This document shows positions 32,275 to 38,911 of a DNA stretch of 58,146 nucleotides, piece by piece; positions within the stretch are counted from its first letter, which is position 1; each line of letters opens with the position of its first letter. A program made the position numbers and the translations under genes. Under the pieces are notes generated by a model. The model searched no databases, was not told the DNA's origin, and was given only the letters and a program-made list of their open reading frames with translations. This stretch comes from Candidatus Merdivicinus excrementipullorum. GTDB lineage: Bacteria > Bacillota > Clostridia > Oscillospirales > Ruminococcaceae. Location: positions 1-58,146 of the forward strand of contig DVJP01000029.1 in NCBI GenBank assembly GCA_018716725.1. The letters run 5' to 3'.

Positions 32275-33552
32275 ATGAACGCCGCTGCGTTAAAACAATG
32301 GATTTTAGATGGAAAACTGGACGAAAAATTTGCCGTTTTATATGGAAAAGATCAAATTGAAACTCAGAAAGCCCGGTACATGGAAGCCGTGGACGCTTTT
32401 GTGGAGCTTTACGGCGATAAAGAGAACCTGACCCTCTTTTCCGCTCCCGGCCGCACCGAAATCGCCGGGAACCACACCGACCATAATCACGGCCGGGTGG
32501 TGGCCGCCAGCGTCAATCTGGACGTCATCGCCGTAGCGTCCAAAAACGACAGCGGCCTTATCCGCATTAAATCTAAAGGCTACCGGATGGACACGGTTGA
32601 CACCGGCGACCTGGAAGTGAAGCCCGAGGAGGACAACAAGGCCATTTCCCTCATCCGGGGCACCGCCGCCCGGTTTGTCCAGAAGGGCTTGAAAATCGGG
32701 GGTTTAGACGCTTATACCACCTCCAACGTGCTGAAAGGCTCCGGCCTTTCCTCCTCCGCAGCTTTTGAGGTGCTGGTGGGGACCATCTTAAACCACACCT
32801 ATAACGAAGGGGCCGTAAGCCCCGTAGCAATCGCCCAATACGCCCAATATGCGGAAAACGTCTATTTCGGCAAACCCAGCGGACTCATGGACCAGATGGC
32901 CAGCTCCGTGGGCAGCGTCATCACCATTGATTTTGCCGACACGGAAGCCCCTGTCATTGAACAGATGGATTTTGACCTGGCGGATATGGGCTGCGCGTTG
33001 TGCATTGTGGACGTAGGCGGCAGCCATGCGGATCTGACCCATGAATATGCGGCCATTCCCGTGGAGATGAAGCAGGTGGCTTCCTACTTTGGAAAAGAGG
33101 TCCTCCGGGGCGTCACCTGCCGGGAGCTTTTGGACAACGCCCCCGCTGTCCGGGAGAAATTCGGCGACCGGGCTTTTCTGCGGGCCTTCCACTTTATCAA
33201 CGAGAACGAACGGGTGGGAAAAATCGTGGACGCCATCCGCTCCAAGGATTACGACGCCTTCAAACGGCTGCTGATTGAGTCCGGAAACTCCTCCTTCCGC
33301 TATCTGCAAAACGTTTATGCAAATCCCGTCCCCCAGGAACAAGGCATGAGTATCGCTTTGGCCATAGCAGAGCAGGTTTTGGAAGGCCGCGGCGCATGGC
33401 GGGTCCACGGCGGCGGCTTCGGCGGCACCACCCAGAACTTTGTCCCCTTTGACAAGGTGGAGGAATTCCGCCGGGAAATCGAGTCGGTCTTTGGGGAAGG
33501 CAGCTGCCACATCCTCTCCATCCGTTCCATTGGCGGCACGCAAGTGCTGTAA
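32275..33552 (+). CDS. galK: Galactokinase
   Basis: This 425-aa GHMP kinase phosphorylates galactose to galactose-1-phosphate, the first Leloir step. The galactokinase signature GRTEIAGNHTDHNHGRV is near residue 63. The ATP-binding GHMP motif is LKGSGLSSSAAFEVLVG, and the C-terminal motif is RVHGGGFGGTTQ. The N-terminus is about 35 residues longer than in E. coli GalK, as in other clostridial enzymes. GAGGAGGTATCCCC precedes the ATG. galT follows 21 bases later. Confidence 0.96.
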   Translation: MNAAALKQWILDGKLDEKFAVLYGKDQIETQKARYMEAVDAFVELYGDKENLTLFSAPGRTEIAGNHTDHNHGRVVAASVNLDVIAVASKNDSGLIRIKSKGYRMDTVDTGDLEVKPEEDNKAISLIRGTAARFVQKGLKIGGLDAYTTSNVLKGSGLSSSAAFEVLVGTILNHTYNEGAVSPVAIAQYAQYAENVYFGKPSGLMDQMASSVGSVITIDFADTEAPVIEQMDFDLADMGCALCIVDVGGSHADLTHEYAAIPVEMKQVASYFGKEVLRGVTCRELLDNAPAVREKFGDRAFLRAFHFINENERVGKIVDAIRSKDYDAFKRLLIESGNSSFRYLQNVYANPVPQEQGMSIALAIAEQVLEGRGAWRVHGGGFGGTTQNFVPFDKVEEFRREIESVFGEGSCHILSIRSIGGTQVL

Positions 33553-33573
33553 CCCCAAGAAAGGAGAATTGAC

Positions 33574-34545
33574 ATGGCTGAACTGCGCTATAACCCCATT
33601 ACCAAAGACTGGGTCATGGTGGCCTCCCACCGGCAGGCCCGCCCCCAGATGCCCAAGGACTGGTGCCCCTTCTGCCCCGGTTCCGGCAAAGTGCCGGAGG
33701 AGGGCTTTGACGTCCTCCGCTATCCCAACGACTTCCCTGCCCTGCGCCAGGACCCGCCGGAACCGGACGAAGTGGCGGGCGGCCTTTTTGAAACCCGGCC
33801 CGCCTACGGCAAATGCGAAGTGATCCTGTATTCCGACCAGCACACCGCCTTCCTCAAGGATTTGGACGACGGCCATGTCCACAAGCTGGCCCATCTCTGG
33901 CGGGAATGCTTTGACGATATGAAGTCGGACGAAAACATCCGGTACGTTTTCATCTTTGAAAACCGGGGCAACGTGGTGGGGGTCACCATGCCCCATCCCC
34001 ATGGCCAGGCCTACGGCTATTCCTTCCTGCCGAAAAAAATCCAGGAGGAACTGGACGGCGCCGGGGAATACTATAAAAAAGAGGGAAAATGCCTGTTCTG
34101 CGATCTGCTCTCTCAGGAAATCGCAGACGGCCGCCGGATTATTTTCCGGAATGAGCATTTTACCGTATACGTCCCCTTCTTCTCCCCCATTACCTACGGC
34201 GTCCATGTCACCGCCAATCGCCATGTGTCCGACCTGGGCCGGATGACGGAGGAGGAATTAAACGCCCTGGGAGAAACCATCAGAGACTGCGCCGGGATGT
34301 ACGATTCCCTGTTTGACATGCCCTTTCCCTACATGATGTGCATGCACAACGCCCCGGTCAACAGCGGCGAGCACCCGGAATACCACTTCCATGTGGAGTT
34401 TTTCCCGCCCATGCGGGCCGCCGATAAACAGCAGTTTTTCGCTTCCTCTGAAACCGGCGTGGGAGCCTGGTGCAACCCCACCTGTCCCGAACAGAAAGCG
34501 GAAGAGCTGCGGCAGGCTTACCAGAAATTTAAAGAAGGCAAATAA
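33574..34545 (+). CDS. galT: Galactose-1-phosphate uridylyltransferase, class I
   Basis: This 323-aa enzyme exchanges UMP between UDP-glucose and galactose-1-phosphate. The catalytic HPH triad is in TMPHPHGQAYGYSFLP (about residue 139). A zinc-binding CPFCPG sits near residue 30 with a second CLFC, and the C-terminal EYHFHVEFFPP is conserved. This is the HIT-like class I type, not the long GalT2 class of some Firmicutes. AAAGGAG precedes the ATG. No galE is in view, so UDP-galactose epimerisation must be encoded elsewhere. Confidence 0.95.
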   Translation: MAELRYNPITKDWVMVASHRQARPQMPKDWCPFCPGSGKVPEEGFDVLRYPNDFPALRQDPPEPDEVAGGLFETRPAYGKCEVILYSDQHTAFLKDLDDGHVHKLAHLWRECFDDMKSDENIRYVFIFENRGNVVGVTMPHPHGQAYGYSFLPKKIQEELDGAGEYYKKEGKCLFCDLLSQEIADGRRIIFRNEHFTVYVPFFSPITYGVHVTANRHVSDLGRMTEEELNALGETIRDCAGMYDSLFDMPFPYMMCMHNAPVNSGEHPEYHFHVEFFPPMRAADKQQFFASSETGVGAWCNPTCPEQKAEELRQAYQKFKEGK

Positions 34546-34555
34546 ATTTAAAAAA

Positions 34556-34968
34556 CTCTTTTGAACGTAAAACGCACAAAAGAGGGAAAGGAAAGTTTTC
34601 GTCCGCCTTGTTTCATGTCGTGAACAAGTTCACGGCGGGCGGCGGATTCCAAAGGCAGGGCCTTTGGTCGCTGTTGTCAAGCTTGTTTGACAACGCGCAG
34701 CAGTGCGAATTTCAATCTCTTCGCGGCCGGGCCGCGAAGATTAAAGAAAAAAGCGGAGCCATGAACTTATGGTTCATGGCGTGCAGGCTCGCCGCAGATG
34801 TCCGTCGTCAAGTTCGCTTGACGACACGATTCTGATTTTGCTAAGCAAAATCCAATTTTAGAATCCCCTAATATTTCTCTACGCTTTATTTGCGTCAACA
34901 ATTTATGCGCATTGTACGTCAAGTGAAGTTTTTTCGACAGCCCAAGGACACCCCCCGGTGTCCTTTTC
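34556..34968. repeat. Multi-hairpin intergenic element, copy A
   Basis: A non-coding stretch packed with tandem inverted repeats. In order: CTCTTTTG/CAAAAGAG; CCGCC..GGCGG enclosing GTGAAC/GTTCAC; CCAAAGGC/GCCTTTGG; GTTGTCAA/TTGACAAC inside TCGC..GCGA; TTCGCGGC/GCCGCGAA; GGAGCC..GGCTCGCC enclosing GCCATGAAC/GTTCATGGC; GTCGTCAAG/CTTGACGAC; GATTTTGCT/AGCAAAATC; and a GGACACC/GGTGTCC terminator. A second copy at 43726 shares blocks such as GAGGGAAA, CCAAAGGC..GCCTTTGGTCGC, AAAAAGCG, CAGGCTCGCCGC and TTTAGAAT. It fills the galT-thioesterase gap and has no plausible protein product. Confidence 0.8.
34944..34968 (+). terminator. Intrinsic terminator 30 nt before the thioesterase
   Basis: AAGGACACC/GGTGTCCTT around CCCC, followed by TTTTCTC. 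It matches the position of the terminator at the end of copy B. Only 29 bases separate it from the next ATG. Confidence 0.78.
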
Positions 34969-34997
34969 TCCATTTGTATCACGGAAAGGAAATCCTT

Positions 34998-35429
34998 ATG
35001 ACAACGGAAACCCGCATCACTGTCCGCTACGCGGAAACCGACCAAATGGGCATCACCCACCATTCGGTCTACCCCATCTGGTTCGAAGCCGCCCGCACCG
35101 ACTGGATCAAACAGCTGGGCCTCACCTACTCCCAGCTGGAAAAAATGGGGGTCATGACGCCCCTTTCCCAGCTGGAATGCCGTTACACCGGCGTTTCCCG
35201 CTATGAGGACCAGCTGACTGTCCGCTGCTTTGTCACGGAGCTGTCCGCCGCCCGCATCCGGTTCGGCTATGAGGTCCTGCGCCAGGGGGAGGAAAAACCC
35301 ATCTGCACCGGCTCCACCCTCCATGGCTGGGTGGATTCCCAGACCTTCCGCCCCGTCAACATGAAAAAGCGCTTTCCGGAGCTGTACGCCCGGATTGAAA
35401 CCCAGCTGGAACCTAAACAGAAGTCTTAA
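34998..35429 (+). CDS. Acyl-CoA thioesterase, 4-hydroxybenzoyl-CoA (YbgC) type
   Basis: A 143-aa hotdog-fold thioesterase. The catalytic Asp signature is RYAETDQMGITHHSVYPIWFE (residues about 9-30), followed by the helix region and CRYTGVSRYEDQLTVRC. It hydrolyses an acyl-CoA, but the chain cannot be told. The start at ATG 34998 has GGAAAGGA upstream; the frame is open further upstream but runs through the hairpin element. A terminator directly ahead and no promoter between suggest read-through or attenuation control. Confidence 0.9.
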   Translation: MTTETRITVRYAETDQMGITHHSVYPIWFEAARTDWIKQLGLTYSQLEKMGVMTPLSQLECRYTGVSRYEDQLTVRCFVTELSAARIRFGYEVLRQGEEKPICTGSTLHGWVDSQTFRPVNMKKRFPELYARIETQLEPKQKS

Positions 35430-35477
35430 TTTTCTTTCTGCCCCATGGAAAAGATTGTAAAAAATTTTTGAACCCTC

Positions 35478-35508
35478 TTGACTTGGAGCGCACTCCATGG
35501 AGTATGCT
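35478..35508 (+). promoter_or_regulatory. MerR-type (NmlR/AdhR-like) promoter-operator of the flavoredoxin-like gene
   Basis: TTGACT and TATGCT separated by a 19-bp spacer that carries the dyad TGGAGCGCACTCCA immediately after the -35. The long spacer and centred dyad are the hallmark of MerR-activated promoters. The TTGGAG..CTCCA dyad resembles published NmlR/AdhR operators and the promoter at 44066. Confidence 0.82.
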
Positions 35509-35568
35509 GAAAGCAATAAATAAAACGGCGGAAACGCTGACAGGAATTTTTGAAGGAGGTTTTATCCT

Positions 35569-36126
35569 ATGAGAAAGAATTTTGGAAGCAAACCGTGGCT
35601 CTACCCCCAGCCGGTGCTGATTATCAGCACCTACAATGAGGACGGAACCGCCGACGCCATGAACGCCGCCTGGGGCGGGATGTACGATTCCGACAAGGTG
35701 ATGCTCTGCTTAAGCGCCGGGCACAAAACCACCGCCAACATCAAAAACCGGAAGGCCTTTACCGTCAGCTTTGCCGACGCCGCCCATGTGGTCCCCTCCG
35801 ACTATGTCGGCATTGTCTCCGCCAACAAAGATCCGGAAAAGCTGCAAAAATCCGGGTTCCACACCACCAAAAGCGAACTGGTGGACGCGCCCCTGATTGA
35901 CGAACTGCCGGTGTCCATGGAATGCACCCTGTTAAAAATCACCGAGGACGGCAACATTATCGGCCAGATTGTCAATGTCAGCGCTGACGAAAGCGTCCTG
36001 GACGGGGACGGCAATATCGACCTTTCCAAATTCCGGCCCATTTCCTTTGATCCGGTCCACAGCGGCTACCATGTGCTGGGCGAAAAGGTCGGCAACGCCT
36101 TCCGTGACGGCGCGGCCTTAAAATAA
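35569..36126 (+). CDS. Flavin reductase / flavoredoxin-like protein
   Basis: A 185-aa FMN-binding protein of the flavin reductase-like (DIM6/NTAB, flavoredoxin) family: PQPVLIISTYNEDGTADAMNAAWGG at the N-terminus, then HKTTANIKNRKAFTVSFAD. It probably reduces or carries FMN in a redox or detoxification role. GAAGGAGG precedes the ATG. It is the only gene between a MerR-type promoter and a strong terminator. Control by the NmlR/AdhR-like regulator at 44128 is inferred from the shared operator. Confidence 0.88.
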   Translation: MRKNFGSKPWLYPQPVLIISTYNEDGTADAMNAAWGGMYDSDKVMLCLSAGHKTTANIKNRKAFTVSFADAAHVVPSDYVGIVSANKDPEKLQKSGFHTTKSELVDAPLIDELPVSMECTLLKITEDGNIIGQIVNVSADESVLDGDGNIDLSKFRPISFDPVHSGYHVLGEKVGNAFRDGAALK

Positions 36127-36215
36127 GGCGAAAACTCCATGGAAAAAGTGACAGCCGGCCGGGACGCCATGAGCAGCTGAACGGCTCGTGCTGTTGAAGG
36201 AAGAACAAGTTCTGA

Positions 36216-36253
36216 AAAACCCGGCTCAGCGTGAAGCTGAGCCGGGTTTTCTC
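36216..36253. terminator. Terminator between flavoredoxin and MIF-like genes
   Basis: AAAACCCGGCTCAGC/GCTGAGCCGGGTTTT, a 15-bp perfect stem with a 5-nt loop and T/A tails on both strands. It is placed to serve both convergent genes. Confidence 0.9.
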
Positions 36254-36306
36254 TTATAGCCAATATTCAAAGCCTTCTGCCCCTATTCGGGGCAGACTCT
36301 TTTTCC

Positions 36307-36651
36307 TCAGAAGTTCCCGCCGTTCCAGCCCCAGTGGCTGTACTCGGAATACTTGATATAAATGCGGTCCGAAGCCAGGCCCTGCACAACTTCCGCCAAA
36401 ATTCCGGTCAGTTTTGCCGTCAGGGCCTCATAGGCTTCCGGCGAAGCCCCGCCGAAAATGGAAACGTCCACCATGGCCATGGGGGCCTGTTCCCCCTTAA
36501 ACCACATGCGGCAGTTGTCGGAAAATTCCAGCATCAGCCAATTTTCGCTTTTGCCGGGGATGCAGGCGATGGCCTCCCCGAACCGCTTTTTCAGGGCTTC
36601 TTCCTGGCTTGCGCTCAAAGTTATATTCAAACTGGTACGAATAAACGGCAT
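36307..36651 (-). CDS. Macrophage migration inhibitory factor-like tautomerase
   Basis: A 114-aa protein of the MIF/phenylpyruvate tautomerase family. The catalytic Pro follows the initiator Met (MPFIRTSLNIT). A Lys lies near position 33 (GKSENWLMLEF), and the C-terminal SDRIYIKYSEYSHWGWNGGNF closely follows the PDRVYINYYD..VGWN ending of animal MIF. The length matches MIF. No signal peptide is seen; tautomerase activity is likely, and any extracellular role is speculation. It lies 17 bases after the M29 aminopeptidase gene. Confidence 0.87.
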   Translation of the reverse strand: MPFIRTSLNITLSASQEEALKKRFGEAIACIPGKSENWLMLEFSDNCRMWFKGEQAPMAMVDVSIFGGASPEAYEALTAKLTGILAEVVQGLASDRIYIKYSEYSHWGWNGGNF

Positions 36652-36668
36652 TTTCTCTCATCCTTTCT

Positions 36669-37901
36669 TTAAAAAGCCCAGTTTCCGTCCCGGAAAACAG
36701 CGATTTCCCGGCCGTCCTTGGTGTAACCGGTAATGGACAGGTCGGCGGTTCCCAGCATAAAGTCCACATGGGCGGCGGAATCGTTCATGCCCCGGGCCTT
36801 CAGCTCCTCCTCCGACTGCTCCAGCCCGCCCTGCATACATTCCGGGAAGCCCTTGCCAATGGCAAAATGGCAGGAGGCGTTCTCGTCAAACAAAGTGTTG
36901 TAAAAGAGGATGCCCATTTCCGAAATGGGGGACTTTTTAGGGATCAGGGCCACTTCCCCCAAATGGCGGGCGCCTTCGTCCGTCTCGATCAGGGCTTTTA
37001 GGGTATCATACCCCTTTTCCGCGCCGAAATCCACCACTGCGCCCTTTTCAAATTTCAGCCAGAAATTGTCAATGAGGGTGCCCTGATAATTCAGAGGCAG
37101 CGCGCTGTGCACAACGCCCTCCGCCCGATCCCGGTGGGGAGACGCGAAAATCTCCTCGGTGGGCATATTGGGGAAATAGTAGACGCCGTCGGTGGTTTCC
37201 GCGCCGCCCCCGGCCCAGCAGTGGTTTTCCGGCATCCCGATGGTAATGTCGGTCCCCAGGCTGTTGTGGTAATGGAGCCGGTCCAGCTGAAGGCCGTTCA
37301 AGTATTCAATCCGTTTCTGGAAGCTCTGATGATGCTCCTCCCAGGCGGCCGCCGGGTCAGGCGTATCCACCCGGACAGCCTTGAAAATGGCCTCCCAGAG
37401 CTTTTCCACCGCCTCTTCCTCGGAAACCCCGGGGAACACCTTCTTTGCCCAGGCAGGAGAGGGGGCGGCGGCGATGCACCAGCGGTTTTTCCCCATATCC
37501 AGCCCATCGTAAAAGGGCTTGCAGACCTTGTGGACGGCCTTCACCCAAGCGGCGGGCTTTTTGGGGTCCACGCCGGCGAAAGCGTCCGGGTCGGCGGAAT
37601 CAATGGACAAAAATCCCGCCCCTTCCGCAGCGTATTCGTTATTATAGGCCGCAAACCAGCCGGGGACATTTTCAAACTGGCTCTGAGGAGCGTAATCATA
37701 TTTCAAACGGCTCAGGGCTTCGTCGCTCCACCGGACAACCACTTCCTTGGCCCCGGCCCGATAACCGCTTTCAGCGGCCAGCCGCACTAAAGGCGCGGCG
37801 GAAATAGGGGCGTTGATGCAAAGAATCTGCCCTTTTTGCAGATTGATGCCGGAGCGGACCATCAGGTCCGCGTATTTTTTCAGCATGGCGTTAAAATCCA
37901 T
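36669..37901 (-). CDS. M29 family aminopeptidase
   Basis: A 410-aa metallo-aminopeptidase of the AmpS/PepS (M29) family. The expected metal ligands are visible: Glu in NMPTEEIFASPH, Glu in RHLGEVALIP, His in ENASCHFAIGKGFPEC, and the His-x-Asp of SAAHVDFMLGT. It trims N-terminal residues from peptides in the cytoplasm. The start is ATG 37901, 8 bases after AAAGGAG; a GTG three codons earlier would overlap that site. It probably forms a unit with the MIF-like gene. Confidence 0.92.
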   Translation of the reverse strand: MDFNAMLKKYADLMVRSGINLQKGQILCINAPISAAPLVRLAAESGYRAGAKEVVVRWSDEALSRLKYDYAPQSQFENVPGWFAAYNNEYAAEGAGFLSIDSADPDAFAGVDPKKPAAWVKAVHKVCKPFYDGLDMGKNRWCIAAAPSPAWAKKVFPGVSEEEAVEKLWEAIFKAVRVDTPDPAAAWEEHHQSFQKRIEYLNGLQLDRLHYHNSLGTDITIGMPENHCWAGGGAETTDGVYYFPNMPTEEIFASPHRDRAEGVVHSALPLNYQGTLIDNFWLKFEKGAVVDFGAEKGYDTLKALIETDEGARHLGEVALIPKKSPISEMGILFYNTLFDENASCHFAIGKGFPECMQGGLEQSEEELKARGMNDSAAHVDFMLGTADLSITGYTKDGREIAVFRDGNWAF

Positions 37902-37962
37902 GGGGAACACTCCTTTCTGTTTTCTTGATTATAACACGCTAAATTCTTTTCCGCAAGAGGGC

Positions 37963-38898
37963 TTAAAGGGTCTTTGCAAATTCCAGCCGCTCCTCAATCC
38001 AGCCGTTTGTCAAAAAATCCTCCGCCTTTGCCAGAACGTCCCGGCTGGTGATATCCGCTAAGAATTCCCCCAGGTAAAAGAAGTACATGTGGAAACAGAC
38101 AAAGGCCAGCCGTTCCGGCCGAAGCCGGTAGGGAATCCCGTTTTCCTCCAGGGTCTTGTCAAACAGCTCCCTGGCCCAATCCCGGCAGCACATGACCCAG
38201 GCGTCCCGGTCCGGCGGGGCATACATGACCTCGTCCCAGTCCAGGATGTAACTTTTGTCGTCCCCCACAAAAAAATTCCCGCCTGCGTCCCCGTGGGTAA
38301 TGACGAAACCGCCGGTATCCTTCCGGCAGGCGTTTGCGTACCGGGACAGTTCCCGGGCGCAGCATTCTATTTTCTCCCTCTGCCGTTCCAGCATGGCGAG
38401 GAACGCCCGTTCCGTTTCTCCATTGGGGGCTTCTTCCATCCGCCGCCATCCCCGGTAAAACGTCTGAGCCGCCCCGTCGGAAAATTCCATGGTAGGAATG
38501 GGAAGTCCCGGCTTGGTGAGACGGTAGATTTGGCAGAGCATCTGATATTCCGTGGGCTTCGTGCCGTCTGTTTCCAGGTTTTCCCCTTCCACCCACCGGA
38601 ACACCCCCATGACGCCGGACTGGAAATCCGAAGAAGGCTCCCCCCGGAGGGTTTTCACCACCTGACCGGCGAAGTCAATCCCGCACCGGCAGAAATAATC
38701 CACCGCAGCTAAGCTGTTCCGGAAGATTTCCCGGTGCCGGGGCAGGAAATCCAGCTTCACAAAATAGCATCCTTCCTCCCCCCGGACTTTCCAGGTTTCG
38801 CCGTAATACCCCCGTTTTGCAGGCGTAATGGACACGGGACGGATGCGGTAATGCTCCTCCAGATGGCAGGTAAGATCCGTTAAATACTGCTCCGCCAT
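37963..38898 (-). CDS. Aminoglycoside-phosphotransferase-fold kinase
   Basis: A 311-aa protein of the APH/choline kinase fold. The catalytic loop is ITHGDAGGNFFVGD, the metal site ILDWDEVMYAPPDRDAW, and the ATP-binding lobe includes GCYFVKLDF. The substrate is unknown; membership does not imply antibiotic resistance, and homologues phosphorylate sugars or small metabolites. AAGGAG precedes the ATG. It is 13 bases after the beta-mannosidase gene, so a sugar or sugar-derived substrate is a reasonable inference. Confidence 0.85.
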   Translation of the reverse strand: MAEQYLTDLTCHLEEHYRIRPVSITPAKRGYYGETWKVRGEEGCYFVKLDFLPRHREIFRNSLAAVDYFCRCGIDFAGQVVKTLRGEPSSDFQSGVMGVFRWVEGENLETDGTKPTEYQMLCQIYRLTKPGLPIPTMEFSDGAAQTFYRGWRRMEEAPNGETERAFLAMLERQREKIECCARELSRYANACRKDTGGFVITHGDAGGNFFVGDDKSYILDWDEVMYAPPDRDAWVMCCRDWARELFDKTLEENGIPYRLRPERLAFVCFHMYFFYLGEFLADITSRDVLAKAEDFLTNGWIEERLEFAKTL

Positions 38899-38911
38899 TC
38901 CATCACGCTCC

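Noticed and set aside
32788-34224. 478-codon minus-strand frame opposite galK and galT
   Set aside because: It crosses the galK-galT junction, has no start signal, and both sense proteins are clear.
37963-38898. Aminoglycoside resistance gene
   Set aside because: The APH-type fold is present, but the sequence does not resemble a named resistance enzyme and the gene sits in a beta-mannosidase operon. A metabolic kinase is more likely.
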